Made by a program: the position numbers and the translations under genes. A DNA stretch of 64,000 nt from positions 202,537 through 266,536 of the forward strand of contig PEZS01000006.1 of the NCBI GenBank assembly GCA_002778785.1, given 5' to 3'. Positions 7,902-16,182 of the stretch are shown here, piece after piece. The notes under the pieces are model-generated. The model worked only from the letters and a program-made list of their open reading frames with translations, had not been told where the DNA came from and made no database searches. The stretch is from Bdellovibrionales bacterium CG10_big_fil_rev_8_21_14_0_10_45_34 (GTDB lineage: Bacteria; Bdellovibrionota; Bdellovibrionia; Bdellovibrionales; 1-14-0-10-45-34). Every line of letters begins with the position of its first letter. The stretch's first letter is position 1.

Positions 7902-10073
7902 TTATGCTCCTTTCTTCGCCGGGCTGCTGGCGCCTTGTGAGGTGAATAGCGATCTTGGGACTCTAATTCCTTTTCTTTCAAACTCTTCAATGAACGAGGG
8001 GATAAGCCCCATCGCCTGAAACTGCCCCACGATTTTTCTGTTTTTATCGAAGCCCGTTTCTTTAAAGCGAAAGATTTCTTGAAGTGTCACGCTTTCACCC
8101 TGCATGCCAATGACTTCGGTGATGCTGATAATTTTTCGCGAACCGTCTGAAAGGCGAGAGATTTGGACAATCAAATCAACCGCTCCAGCAATCTGCTCCC
8201 GGATGGCTTTTGCAGGAAGGTCCATGCCCGCCATCAAACACAAAGTCTCAAGGCGCCCGATGGCTTCTCGCGGGCTATTGGCATGTACAGTCGTCATTGA
8301 TCCGTCATGGCCCGTGTTCATTGCCGAGAGCATATCGAGAGCTTCGCCTCCTCGGCATTCTCCGACAACGATGCGATCGGGCCGCATCCTCAAGCTATTT
8401 CTAACGAGATCACGAATCGTAATAGAACCTGTGCCTTCCATATTCGCTGGTCTGGTTTCAAGACGCACCACATGTTCTTGCGACAGTTGCAGCTCTGCTG
8501 CGTCTTCGACCGTAATGATTCGCTCCGTGACGGGGATGAAACTAGAAAGCACATTGAGCAGTGTTGTTTTACCAGAGCCAGTTCCGCCGGATACGATCAA
8601 GTTAAGACCGTTTTCAACACACACTCTTAGAAAGTCTATCATTGACTCCGTCATAGAATTCCAAGCGACGTAATCTTTGGGGGTGATTTTCTTTTTGGCA
8701 AACTTTCGAATTGTTATGGAAGGGCCATCGATGGCGATGGGCTCAATGACTGCATTGACTCGGCTTCCGTCTTTGAGACGAGCGTCAACATAAGGGTTCT
8801 TTTCATCAATTCGGCGCCCTAGCGGAGTCACAATGCGCTCGATAACATTTCGCAGCTGCAGATTCGAGGTAAAAGTTACTGTAGTTAGAGTGATGCGTCC
8901 GCTTTTCTCAACAAAAATACGGCTAGGACCGTTGACCATAATCTCTGTGACTTGATCATCGGCGAGCAGGTCTTCAAGTGGTCCTAGTCCAAGCGCCTCA
9001 TCGAGAACTTCTTTAATAATTTGAGATCGCTCTTCACGGCCAAGAGAGGGCGCCTCCTTGTCGAGAATTTGTGAAATGGTAGCTTGTGTTTTTTGCGCAA
9101 GGGCTCGTTCTTTTGCCGGATCGCCCTTCGTGTCGGTGACGCCCTTTTTTAGATCCATGGCTGTGATTAAACCGTTGTGTACCCGCATTTTTAAGAGCGT
9201 CTTCGGTGAGAGGGAATCTGCTTTGCTCGGCCCTTGCAGATTGGATTGGCCGCCTTTTATTTCAACCCGGCTAGCCGTGGCCGTTTTAATTTGTACGTTG
9301 GAGTTTTTTGCGATTTGGCTGAGTTTAGTCAGTACGTTGCTCGTTACAAGCTTTCTAGAAATATCCGTATAGGCCATCGCCAAGGGAGACTTCGGACTTA
9401 GAAGTACTGCAGGCTGACCTCTCTGTAACGCGGCGTTTGAGGTCACTTCATCAAAGGGAAGCACTCCAAGAATTGATCGTCCCAGGTTTTGCTGTATGGA
9501 TTGTGGGCTTGGCTGACCCCGTTGATACTGATTGAGGGCCACCATAAAGATTTCAGAAGGTAAACCTGTAGAAAGCATCTCAGAGAGAAAGCGCTGAACC
9601 TGATTGATTGATATAATATCAGAGCCCGAAACGATGATAGCCAAAGTCACTTCTTTAAGTATCGCCGCCTGAAGATCTCCCATATGGCTACCAAGGTCAC
9701 AAACGATGATCTGAAACGCTGAGCGAAGGTTATTGATAGCTTTAATGCCCAGGTCGGATGAAAGATCTAAGCTTTCGTGCGGTCCTCGAACTGCGCCGAC
9801 ATAGCAAATACCAGAGGGATGGCGTGCAACCAGTGAGGGCAGTGTTTGGGCGTTCACGCTACCTTGAAACTCACTGAGTTCTTTGAGGGTTTTTACAGGC
9901 TTGAGCCCGGTAATGATATTCTGATCGCCGGCGCTTCTAGCATCGACATCGAGAAGTAAAACTGATTTTTGGGTGTCAGCACGCAAGGCAATCGCAAAGT
10001 TAGCGGCAAACACACTCTTACCTGCGCCGCCTTTGGCACCGAGTACGCCAATGAGTAGAGAGCTTGGGTTCAT
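7902..10073 (-). CDS. cpaF: CpaE-CpaF fusion: ParA/MinD-like localisation ATPase joined to the Tad secretion ATPase
   Basis: The 723-residue protein holds two Tad components that are normally separate. Residues about 1-250 are a MinD/ParA-type ATPase like CpaE/TadZ, with a deviant Walker A (GAKGGAGKS, residues 12-20) and LLLDVDA. After a low-complexity linker (about 255-330), residues about 335-700 are a CpaF/TadA secretion ATPase: the N-terminal domain includes EIMVNGPSRIFVE, followed by Walker A GGTGSGKTT (about 493-501), Asp box VEDAAELQL, Walker B RIVVGECRGGEA and TGHDGSMTTVHANS. The C-terminus is basic (SPAKKGA). The reading frame is continuous with no stop between the halves. By family knowledge the first half targets pilus assembly and the second powers it. 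Confidence 0.93.
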   Translation of the reverse strand: MNPSSLLIGVLGAKGGAGKSVFAANFAIALRADTQKSVLLLDVDARSAGDQNIITGLKPVKTLKELSEFQGSVNAQTLPSLVARHPSGICYVGAVRGPHESLDLSSDLGIKAINNLRSAFQIIVCDLGSHMGDLQAAILKEVTLAIIVSGSDIISINQVQRFLSEMLSTGLPSEIFMVALNQYQRGQPSPQSIQQNLGRSILGVLPFDEVTSNAALQRGQPAVLLSPKSPLAMAYTDISRKLVTSNVLTKLSQIAKNSNVQIKTATASRVEIKGGQSNLQGPSKADSLSPKTLLKMRVHNGLITAMDLKKGVTDTKGDPAKERALAQKTQATISQILDKEAPSLGREERSQIIKEVLDEALGLGPLEDLLADDQVTEIMVNGPSRIFVEKSGRITLTTVTFTSNLQLRNVIERIVTPLGRRIDEKNPYVDARLKDGSRVNAVIEPIAIDGPSITIRKFAKKKITPKDYVAWNSMTESMIDFLRVCVENGLNLIVSGGTGSGKTTLLNVLSSFIPVTERIITVEDAAELQLSQEHVVRLETRPANMEGTGSITIRDLVRNSLRMRPDRIVVGECRGGEALDMLSAMNTGHDGSMTTVHANSPREAIGRLETLCLMAGMDLPAKAIREQIAGAVDLIVQISRLSDGSRKIISITEVIGMQGESVTLQEIFRFKETGFDKNRKIVGQFQAMGLIPSFIEEFERKGIRVPRSLFTSQGASSPAKKGA

Positions 10074-10097
10074 CCGTTAAACCATCCTTCACTCTAC

Positions 10098-10105
10098 TTA
10101 TCGGT
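10098..10105 (-). promoter_or_regulatory. ACCGATAA motif upstream of the cpaEF fusion
   Basis: On the minus strand, ACCGATAA lies 25 bases before the cpaEF start, inside AGTGACCGATAAGTAG. The same octamer occurs 22 bases before the Flp pilin start. It resembles a FliA-type -10 element (GCCGATAA), but no convincing -35 TAAA sits at the right distance. A shared promoter or operator is inferred. Confidence 0.4.
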
Positions 10106-10142
10106 CACTTGCCCTAAAACGAGACACGACAAACGTCCAAAG

Positions 10143-10574
10143 GGTGCCAGGTCCTATTCGTGGTCACAGCACGTCATTTTGTCCGATGATAGGTCACTCT
10201 TCCTCCCGAGAAGTCCGCACAATGTACTATAACGGTAGTCTTCGACCTTGCTGACGATTCCTGCGACGACAGGGTTTTGGTAATTGTATTTATAGGCGTT
10301 CAAATAGTTACTCCGACTTTGCAAAATTGTTTTGTAATGTCGACGTGCGAACGTTTCGTTGATGCGATTGCCCGCTTTAGCCAACCGGACACTGACGTTT
10401 TTTATAAAGTAATGCATACATTGGCTGATATTCGATTCGGGTGTCGAAGCGATAAGATGAAAGTGATTGCTCATGAGAACAAACATGTAAATCTGGAGGT
10501 CAAAATTAAACCTGAGTAGAGAATGGGGTGTGTTCGAGAATAACTCGATGCGTCCGCAAATAGGACCTGGCACC
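10143..10574 (-). mobile_element. REP-associated (IS200-like) element with 16-bp perfect inverted ends
   Basis: GGTGCCAGGTCCTATT at 10143-10158 is the exact inverse complement of 10559-10574. Between these ends lies one truncated transposase reading frame. One end abuts the stop codon of the secretin gene (10574-10576), so the element lies exactly between the secretin and cpaEF genes of the pilus locus without interrupting either. Its total length is 432 bases. Confidence 0.75.
10154..10573 (-). pseudogene. N-terminally truncated REP-associated tyrosine transposase (RAYT, Y1_Tnp)
   Basis: The frame gives 139 residues from a GTG inside the terminal repeat. FVLMSNHFHLIAS is the HUH metal-binding motif of Y1 transposases, and the following NISQCMHYFIKNVS, FARRHYKTIL and YKYNYQNPVVAGIV match the RAYT C-terminal half. 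The usual N-terminal 35-45 residues (the segment with the RGN-type motif) are missing, so the protein is probably inactive and mobilised, if at all, in trans. Other full-length relatives are not present in this window. Confidence 0.75.
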
Positions 10575-12055
10575 TAATACCTTAACCGAAATTTCTTTTT
10601 GATTTCATCCGAGCCAGAGCTTGCTGAGCTCTTTATAATGGGAGTCACAAACACCACAAACTGGCTTTGATCTTTTCGAAAACTTTTTGAAGTGTAAAGC
10701 GATATAATGGGGTTGGCGCTCACGTTTTGTGGAAGCTTGTTGTAGTCGGTTCCACTGCTATTTTGTACAAGGCCGCCAATTGCTGCACTCATACCGCTTC
10801 TTACCGTTACTGAGGTCTGAATATTGTTCCTTGATAGCAAAGGCCCTTGATCGGTGATTCCCATTAGGCCAGAAAGCTCAAATGAGATCTGTAGAGAAAC
10901 ACTGTCGGAATTTTCACTCACGAGATTCGGGGTTATATCAGACTTGATGCCCACTTCTTGAAAACTGGTGCTGGGGCTGCCAATTTGATTGATTGTCTGA
11001 AACGGTACCGCTGTCACCGAATTGATAAGTCCCTTGGTTCCGTTTTCAACTATGATAGACGTACTTTGAAGCACACGCGCATGGCCGTGCTGTTTTGCCC
11101 AGTTGAGTTTTGGTAGCAGATTAGAAATGGTTCCGGTAATGGTAGAAAGAATATTGTCGTTCTTATTTGAAAACTGCACTTCAGAGTTGTCTGTCACGTC
11201 AGGAGTCCATTGAAATCGAAAACCTCGCGTGTAGTCTTTCTTGAGCTCTACATAATGGACAACCAACTGAATGATTTTTTTAGGGCCAGCAGCTGGGGCT
11301 GAGCGCACGGAGATCAAGTTGACGACGGGAGCTCTTGCGATATTTCGAACGCCAGGAGCCGACGTCGTGACCGGATCAGGGACATAAGTTTTTGCGATAA
11401 TTTCAGCTCGCTTCTTCTCGTCTTCGCTATTAGAGACGCCCTCTAAGATGAATGTGTCATTGACGCTTCTGACGTGAATTTCAGGGTTATTAATATCTCG
11501 CTCTATAAACTCAGCAATTTTCTTTCTGGCATGCGGAGACATCCGCACAATGTTAGATGCCATATCAGCGTATTGGCTCACAACAGAATGAATGCGGTTG
11601 AGATCTCGCGGAAGCAACACCTCGCCATCAACAATTACTTTGTTATTGATGATCTTAACCGTGATCCCCTCGATTTCTCTGAGCAAAGTAGAGACTTCGC
11701 GAGCGACACGGTTGAGATTACTTTTTCTCACGGTGATCACGTATTCTTTAATTTTTTCACCGCGCAAGTTCTTGATTGTCAGGGTTCCGGATCCGATGTT
11801 CTTAGGGACAAATTTGAGTTGATGGTTGTCAGAGGAGTACGAAACGTTTGTGACCTTTTTAAATTCTCCTTCAAACTTCGGCTTAGTAGGTAAGTCAGGA
11901 ACATTGATGACCTCTTCAAAGCCCTGAGTCAGGTAAACAACTTCTGGCTCAGTGCCCGATTCACCGTCAGAGGCATAGGCCCCGGGAGTAAGAAGGCCCA
12001 AAAGCAAGAGAGAAAAAAAGAACGCTAGGCATACGCGTAAGATTTTTGCCAACAT
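10574..12055 (-). CDS. cpaC: Tad outer-membrane secretin (CpaC/RcpA type)
   Basis: This 493-residue protein has a signal peptide (LLLLGLLTPGAYA), an N-terminal pilus/MSHA-type domain (residues about 35-115) and a BON-like segment (about 120-220, EGITVKIINNKVIVDGEV). Its C-terminal secretin domain (about 260-485) includes DITPNLVSENSDSVSLQISFE, SVTVRSGMSAAIGGLV and FVVFVTPII. It should form the outer-membrane channel through which the Flp pilus emerges. Its start touches the cpaB stop by one base. The stop codon is abutted by a RAYT element. Confidence 0.93.
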   Translation of the reverse strand: MLAKILRVCLAFFFSLLLLGLLTPGAYASDGESGTEPEVVYLTQGFEEVINVPDLPTKPKFEGEFKKVTNVSYSSDNHQLKFVPKNIGSGTLTIKNLRGEKIKEYVITVRKSNLNRVAREVSTLLREIEGITVKIINNKVIVDGEVLLPRDLNRIHSVVSQYADMASNIVRMSPHARKKIAEFIERDINNPEIHVRSVNDTFILEGVSNSEDEKKRAEIIAKTYVPDPVTTSAPGVRNIARAPVVNLISVRSAPAAGPKKIIQLVVHYVELKKDYTRGFRFQWTPDVTDNSEVQFSNKNDNILSTITGTISNLLPKLNWAKQHGHARVLQSTSIIVENGTKGLINSVTAVPFQTINQIGSPSTSFQEVGIKSDITPNLVSENSDSVSLQISFELSGLMGITDQGPLLSRNNIQTSVTVRSGMSAAIGGLVQNSSGTDYNKLPQNVSANPIISLYTSKSFRKDQSQFVVFVTPIIKSSASSGSDEIKKKFRLRY

Positions 12056-12960
12056 TATCTCACCTCCACGAATGATCCATCACGCTTGGGAGCGCGACGA
12101 GTTGGTTGCCTTTGCGGTACTCGTGGTGTCGTAACAGGAGGCGGAATATCTACAGAAGCTGGTCTTCGACTGAACTCTGGGGAATCAGCAATATTTAGAA
12201 GAGATTGGGTACTAGATCTATCAATCGTATTGCGAGAGCGATCTTGAGGATTTCGTAAGGTGAGGTAAATGCTTCCCGGACTCTTTGCCAGAATAAAGAT
12301 GATATCCTGGGACTCTTGAGGTGTGGCTTCGATTGTAACGGTCGAAAATGTCAAATCGCCAATAAGGTTTTTGATTTGAAGTGCATTGGAGTTTTTAGAA
12401 ACTTCCAGAACACCCGGAATATTGTTTGTGACATTGGAGCCAACAGCAAGTACAGGGACATCTTGTAAAAGTGTTTTCACTTCAACACGCGAAGTGGGAC
12501 CGGAACCTACTTCGAGCGCGGTGATAATGTCGATGCGATCTCCGGGGCGAATCAGCTTTGAAACTCCACGAACGTCGTCGACAGGTATTGTGACAGCTCT
12601 TTTATTCGGTGAGACTTGGTAGGCAAGCCCAGAGTTGGGGCCTGGTTTAAGAAGTTTATTTGCAAGAAGTTGCTCGCCCTTTTTCATAGGGCTCCCCGCA
12701 ATTTTGCCAACAGCTAGGTCGGGGGCGTCGATGGCACCGGGCTGAATATAATCTTTTGGCATTTCAATTGTCTGAAGCATTGTATCGTCGATCATGCTGA
12801 GTTCGACAATGTCTTTGGCGGCGACGACAACGCGTTTAGTGGCTCCAAACTGCTTATCGTATTCGGCCTTTTTCTCTTGGGTGTAGCTATAAAGTAAGAA
12901 CATTGAAAATACGGCAAGTCCGAGAGAAATCCATAATGTTTTGCTCTGTTGAAGATTCAC
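12055..12960 (-). CDS. cpaB: CpaB/RcpC pilus assembly protein
   Basis: The 301-residue product has an N-terminal membrane anchor (LWISLGLAVFSMFLLYSY), then a SAF domain (residues about 44-110: VVVAAKDIVELSMID, MPKDYIQPGAI, KKGEQLLANKL) and the RcpC/CpaB domain (RAVTIPVDDVRGVSKLIRPG, DRIDIITAL). The C-terminus is a Pro/Arg-rich tail that could contact envelope or surface polymers. CpaB acts in the periplasm with the secretin. Its start overlaps the upstream pilin-like gene by ATGA, and its stop overlaps the secretin start, so the genes are tightly coupled. Confidence 0.92.
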   Translation of the reverse strand: MNLQQSKTLWISLGLAVFSMFLLYSYTQEKKAEYDKQFGATKRVVVAAKDIVELSMIDDTMLQTIEMPKDYIQPGAIDAPDLAVGKIAGSPMKKGEQLLANKLLKPGPNSGLAYQVSPNKRAVTIPVDDVRGVSKLIRPGDRIDIITALEVGSGPTSRVEVKTLLQDVPVLAVGSNVTNNIPGVLEVSKNSNALQIKNLIGDLTFSTVTIEATPQESQDIIFILAKSPGSIYLTLRNPQDRSRNTIDRSSTQSLLNIADSPEFSRRPASVDIPPPVTTPRVPQRQPTRRAPKRDGSFVEVR

Positions 12961-13475
12961 GGTGCTCCTCCTTGATCTCCGCAGCGTGCATCTAAGCAGA
13001 TGCCGTACACAGCTTTAATCCACACCGGATCTACCTCAGCTTGCTCACGGGCCGGATTGGCTGGGCCCGAGAGCTTTTCAGCATGATATGAGCCCGACGG
13101 GTTTATCTGCTGCGCTCGTGATGGAATCGACAGGGCTCTGCGGGTAGCTCGCCAGGTGGGGTTGCCTCCGGAATCTTCGCCTTCGAAGTTCACTCCGTGG
13201 GCTCTAAAACCATACTCTTTGTAAGAGCCTAGTAGTCCACCAGGAGTATCGCGAAAGTAAGTGAGATCACTTCGGTTTCTAAAAACCTCAAAGGTATAAG
13301 CTCTTGCCGCGATAGAATAATGTATCGATGTGTGCACGATTCCAAACCCACCGATCGCGAAGCTCAGTAGAGTGACAAACACACTCATAAGAACTACCGA
13401 CTCAATTGTCGATAGACCATCCTTGCGCGCTAAAATGTTTTGGCCATTAACAGCCATTGTCTGCGATGGGCGCAT
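12957..13475 (-). CDS. Tad pseudopilin-like protein
   Basis: The 172-residue protein has a basic leader, a Gly cleavage site and a hydrophobic segment: KDG/LSTIESVVLMSVFVTLLSF, with Glu at +5 after the Gly as in class III pilins and TadE-type pseudopilins. The mature domain is soluble and ends in a Cys pair (CLDARCGD). It overlaps the previous gene by 29 bases and cpaB by 4 bases. It should be processed by a prepilin peptidase, which is not encoded in this window. Confidence 0.75.
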   Translation of the reverse strand: MRPSQTMAVNGQNILARKDGLSTIESVVLMSVFVTLLSFAIGGFGIVHTSIHYSIAARAYTFEVFRNRSDLTYFRDTPGGLLGSYKEYGFRAHGVNFEGEDSGGNPTWRATRRALSIPSRAQQINPSGSYHAEKLSGPANPAREQAEVDPVWIKAVYGICLDARCGDQGGAP

Positions 13476-14157
13476 ATTTTGTAGCGTCCTCTCCTTTAAA
13501 AAACTCCGAATACCCGGCGCCTCGCTCTACGCGAAGCTGCTGGATTCTTTGCCATCTTTCATTCACGAATTCCTTGCATTCGAACTCGCTAGGTTCTCTG
13601 CCCAGATAAGAATTGATCGTTGCTTGAAAGCCCTTACCATCTTCACTTGCGGTGGAGCCAAAGAATGGAATGCGCAGCTCAAGGGCTTTAGCCGTAAATG
13701 GGATTTGAACCCCGACGAATTCATTGCGTACACCTTCGTACTCTGTTGTGAAATTATCGATTCTAATGATTGATTCTTCGGAAGAGGGTTCGTGGTTCAG
13801 CGTAATCCATCTAGGCTGGACGAGATTTTTGATCCCCGGAGCACCTAACAGACTGTCAAACTTCGCTTGGGCTCTCGATTTCTGCGCATCCTCAGTGACG
13901 TTAGCTGCAAAATAAGCCCTTGAAGAAGAGTAGGCGACATATTGCACAACCTCTGCAATGGAAAGCGTGTAAGATACGGCTAAAAGAATTGTTGTAAGGC
14001 CTAGTACGAGAACGAGAGCAAAAAGAAAGTCGAGAGTGAGCAGGCCTTCATTAGACAGCAAAGCGTCGACTCGCGACCTCTTGCTTTGCAGTCGACGCGC
14101 GACGGGCTTGGTCTGAAGAGTGGTAGCGACAGTATTTGTGTCAAGAAACCTGCTCAT
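13447..14157 (-). CDS. TadE/F-like pseudopilin
   Basis: This 236-residue protein carries NEG/LLTLDFLFALVLVLGLTTI, a prepilin-type site with Asp rather than Glu at +5, followed by a long hydrophobic helix. The segment VVQYVAYSSSRAYFAAN matches the pattern after the helix in TadE proteins. The C-terminal domain is soluble with two Cys residues. The 35-residue basic leader is long for this family. The start overlaps the preceding gene by ATGA. Confidence 0.75.
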   Translation of the reverse strand: MSRFLDTNTVATTLQTKPVARRLQSKRSRVDALLSNEGLLTLDFLFALVLVLGLTTILLAVSYTLSIAEVVQYVAYSSSRAYFAANVTEDAQKSRAQAKFDSLLGAPGIKNLVQPRWITLNHEPSSEESIIRIDNFTTEYEGVRNEFVGVQIPFTAKALELRIPFFGSTASEDGKGFQATINSYLGREPSEFECKEFVNERWQRIQQLRVERGAGYSEFFKGEDATKYAPIADNGC

Positions 14158-14456
14158 CTTGGCCCCGTGTTATCTTCGACAGGGTACAGAGAAATATGCC
14201 GAGTCAAATGAGCCGGGTGTAGTTTGATTGCTCGATCCTTTTTTTGCCAAGTGCCCGTCTCGATCATCGACACGAGTCTTGTCCAAGGATTGGCAATAAG
14301 ATTTGAGAGCAACTCTCTTTGCCGGAATTCCTTAGAGATAAAGAGTGTTAGCCCAAAGAGAAGGGTTGCGATGAGTACAAACTCAACGGCAATCTGTCCT
14401 TTTTGATGAAAGGAACTTTTAGAGTTTCTCTGTGAACTGTTCGAATCTCTTTTCAT
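14154..14456 (-). CDS. Small TadE-like pilin-type protein
   Basis: In this 100-residue protein a Ser/Lys-rich leader precedes HQKG/QIAVEFVLIATLLFGLTLF, a clear class III prepilin site with Glu at +5 and Phe at +6. The mature part is short and basic. Overlaps of 4 bases on both sides (ATGA) show translational coupling within the pilus operon. It could be a minor pilin that primes or caps the fibre. Confidence 0.75.
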   Translation of the reverse strand: MKRDSNSSQRNSKSSFHQKGQIAVEFVLIATLLFGLTLFISKEFRQRELLSNLIANPWTRLVSMIETGTWQKKDRAIKLHPAHLTRHISLYPVEDNTGPR

Positions 14457-14686
14457 TGATTCTCCGGGTTCCCCTCAGGCACCTGCCATGTAATCGGATC
14501 TCGAATGCTTCCATTTCGAGACTTCTCAGCAAAGCCGCTGCCTACTTCGATATGGCGCTCGAGTCGCGCCCCCAGTCTGGGAGAGGCGTCTCTGAGCGTT
14601 GCTTTAAGGCTAGAGTTCTCACCCAGAAAAGCTCCAACCATTAAAAACGTGAATAAAGAAAGCAGAATGACAAGTTCAGTAGTCAT
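14453..14686 (-). CDS. Small single-pass membrane protein in the Tad operon
   Basis: This 77-residue protein begins MTTELVILLSLFTFLMVGAFLG, a membrane helix directly at the N-terminus with a Glu at position 4 but no leader or cleavage Gly. The mature part is polar. GAGGTG precedes the start at good spacing. It sits between the Flp pilin and the TadE-like genes, so an assembly role is likely, but it matches no family I can name. Confidence 0.65.
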   Translation of the reverse strand: MTTELVILLSLFTFLMVGAFLGENSSLKATLRDASPRLGARLERHIEVGSGFAEKSRNGSIRDPITWQVPEGNPENQ

Positions 14687-14736
14687 CGGCGTTCACCTCG
14701 GCCATTACTTTTGAGCGGCTTCAGATGGACTCAAGT

Positions 14737-14928
14737 TTAATCTCCGTTAAACTCGTTGATCTGGCTGCCCACTTGATCGACTTTGCCCGAAACCACACTC
14801 TTAATTTTGTCTTTGAAGGCGTAAAGAACGGCTACGATCACAACAAGAAGCAGAATGTACTCAGTTGCTCCTTGGCCCCTTTGATTGCGCGGTTTTCTGC
14901 GAAAAAATCTCGCAAGTCTCGATTTCAT
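14737..14928 (-). CDS. flp: Flp-type major pilin
   Basis: The 63-residue prepilin has a basic leader, a Gly cleavage site and the Flp motif: NQRG/QGATEYILLLVVIVAVLY, with Glu +5 and Tyr +6. The start was placed at the ATG at 14928, because GGGAGG lies 6 bases upstream; an in-frame ATG at 14934 directly abuts that ribosome-binding site and is too close. It is the first gene of the pilus locus. The product should polymerise into the Tad fibre after cleavage by a prepilin peptidase encoded elsewhere. Confidence 0.92.
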   Translation of the reverse strand: MKSRLARFFRRKPRNQRGQGATEYILLLVVIVAVLYAFKDKIKSVVSGKVDQVGSQINEFNGD

Positions 14929-14955
14929 ACACATCCTCCCTGGTTCTCCACTTAT

Positions 14956-14963
14956 TTATCGGT
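14956..14963 (-). promoter_or_regulatory. ACCGATAA motif upstream of the Flp pilin
   Basis: ACCGATAA on the minus strand, within AGTCGACCGATAAATAAG, lies 22 bases before the upstream ATG. TATG sits 15 bases before the octamer, half matching a FliA-type -35. The same octamer lies at the same distance before the cpaEF gene, which suggests common control of the two transcription units. Confidence 0.4.
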
Positions 14964-14967
14964 CGAC

Positions 14968-15072
14968 TGTCTCGAAATCATAAGGGGTCCCAAAACAAGA
15001 CCCCACCCGTCTAATGGCGAGACATGGCCCGAGACATCACCGCGGCTGCCCGAGTCGTCTCACTTTGAGACA
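14968..15072. promoter_or_regulatory. Cluster of GAGAC motifs and a hairpin in the flp/protease divergent region
   Basis: Five GAGAC or GTCTC cores occur in about 105 bases (14969, 15019, 15031, 15057, 15067). The pair at 15019 and 15031 are direct repeats 12 bases apart, and the last two form a perfect 6-bp hairpin (GTCTCA, TGAGAC). GGGGTC at 14984-14989 and GACCCC at 14999-15004 form another stem. The region separates the divergent pilin and protease genes and could bind a shared regulator; no known site is matched. Confidence 0.3.
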
Positions 15073-15184
15073 ATGCTGCGACAAGTCATTGGCTGTAGTG
15101 GGGTTTCGCTTGATATCGACCATAGTCTAGGCTGAAATCTCTACATGGTTCCAAAGCGGAACCATATTACCAGGGGGGGGGCAT

Positions 15185-16177
15185 ATGAAGAAGGAATTTC
15201 GGACAAAACCGAAAGTGGGGCTTTGCTCTACTATATGTGCAGCATTGATTATCTTTTTAGAGTGCAGCTCGACCTACTCGGCCGCTCGCTCCATGGAATT
15301 CCCTGGTGATTTTTCCTATAAGCAATTTGTCATTTACGGCGATGACAACAGAAAAGATTACTATGAAGTCACTAGTGAGAACTGGCGGGCACGCATGGAT
15401 TCCTCTGCCATGCTCGTTCCTGCGGGGGCGCTTAAACGAAAGTCTAACGGACAGCTCGAGCTTGTTGCGCAAAAATTTCGGGATCAAAAAATGCACACGC
15501 AAATTGGAGCAGTACCTTTTTGTCAAACTGAGCGTTTTCTGGATCAAAAAACGCCGGGTTTTTGTTCAGGTGCTCTGGTTGGTCCCCAAACTATCATCAC
15601 AGCAGGCCACTGCGTGGACAGTTTTGGTCCGATACAAGGCGGGGCTGCGGCAGATGCTTTTGTTGTCTTCGGTCAGAATATCAAAGTGCAGGGCTCGTCG
15701 GACCCTGGTCTTGTGAACATGGACCAAGTATATGGGGTTAAAAAAGTCATAGCTTCAAACGATGGATACGGTGAGAGTGACTACGCGATCTTACTTTTGG
15801 ACAGACCGGTAACAGTAGCCAAGCCAGTACCCGTTGAGCAGAGCACTGCCATCAGTAAGCTAGATGAACTCACGTTGATCGGAAGTCCCTGGGGTCTGCC
15901 AGTTAAGCTAGCCGAAGGTGCGAAGATAAGAGAAATCACTCAGAGCACTATAGAGGCGTCTACAGATTCTTATGCGGCAAACTCAGGATCGGCTGTTTAT
16001 AACTCAAGAACTGGCCGCGTTGAGGGAATTCTGGTACAAGGCGAGGATGACTTTGAGCTTGATTTTGCTACGGGGGCTCCCTGTATGAAAAGCAAGCGCT
16101 GCCAAGAAACAGAATGTCGTGGCGAGACGATTACGAAAATCTCTGTTGTGCTTCCCTATCTTAAAGGACTAATTTAG
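15185..16177 (+). CDS. Exported trypsin-like serine protease
   Basis: The 330-residue protein has a signal peptide (residues about 10-35). The S1 triad can be read as H142 (ITAGHC), D199 (GESDYAILLL) and S267 (ANSGSAV). The NSGS form resembles V8-like glutamyl endopeptidases rather than the GDSGGP of trypsin. A Gly-rich segment just upstream of the ATG can serve as the ribosome-binding site. It lies divergent from the Tad operon and 5 bases from the next gene. Secretion and protein degradation outside the cell are likely roles. Confidence 0.9.
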   Translation: MKKEFRTKPKVGLCSTICAALIIFLECSSTYSAARSMEFPGDFSYKQFVIYGDDNRKDYYEVTSENWRARMDSSAMLVPAGALKRKSNGQLELVAQKFRDQKMHTQIGAVPFCQTERFLDQKTPGFCSGALVGPQTIITAGHCVDSFGPIQGGAAADAFVVFGQNIKVQGSSDPGLVNMDQVYGVKKVIASNDGYGESDYAILLLDRPVTVAKPVPVEQSTAISKLDELTLIGSPWGLPVKLAEGAKIREITQSTIEASTDSYAANSGSAVYNSRTGRVEGILVQGEDDFELDFATGAPCMKSKRCQETECRGETITKISVVLPYLKGLI

Positions 16178-16182
16178 CCGGC

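Noticed and set aside
8104-8673. A 189-codon plus-strand frame opposite the CpaF domain
   Set aside because: The minus-strand frame contains all the ATPase motifs; the plus frame has no start signal and no recognisable sequence.
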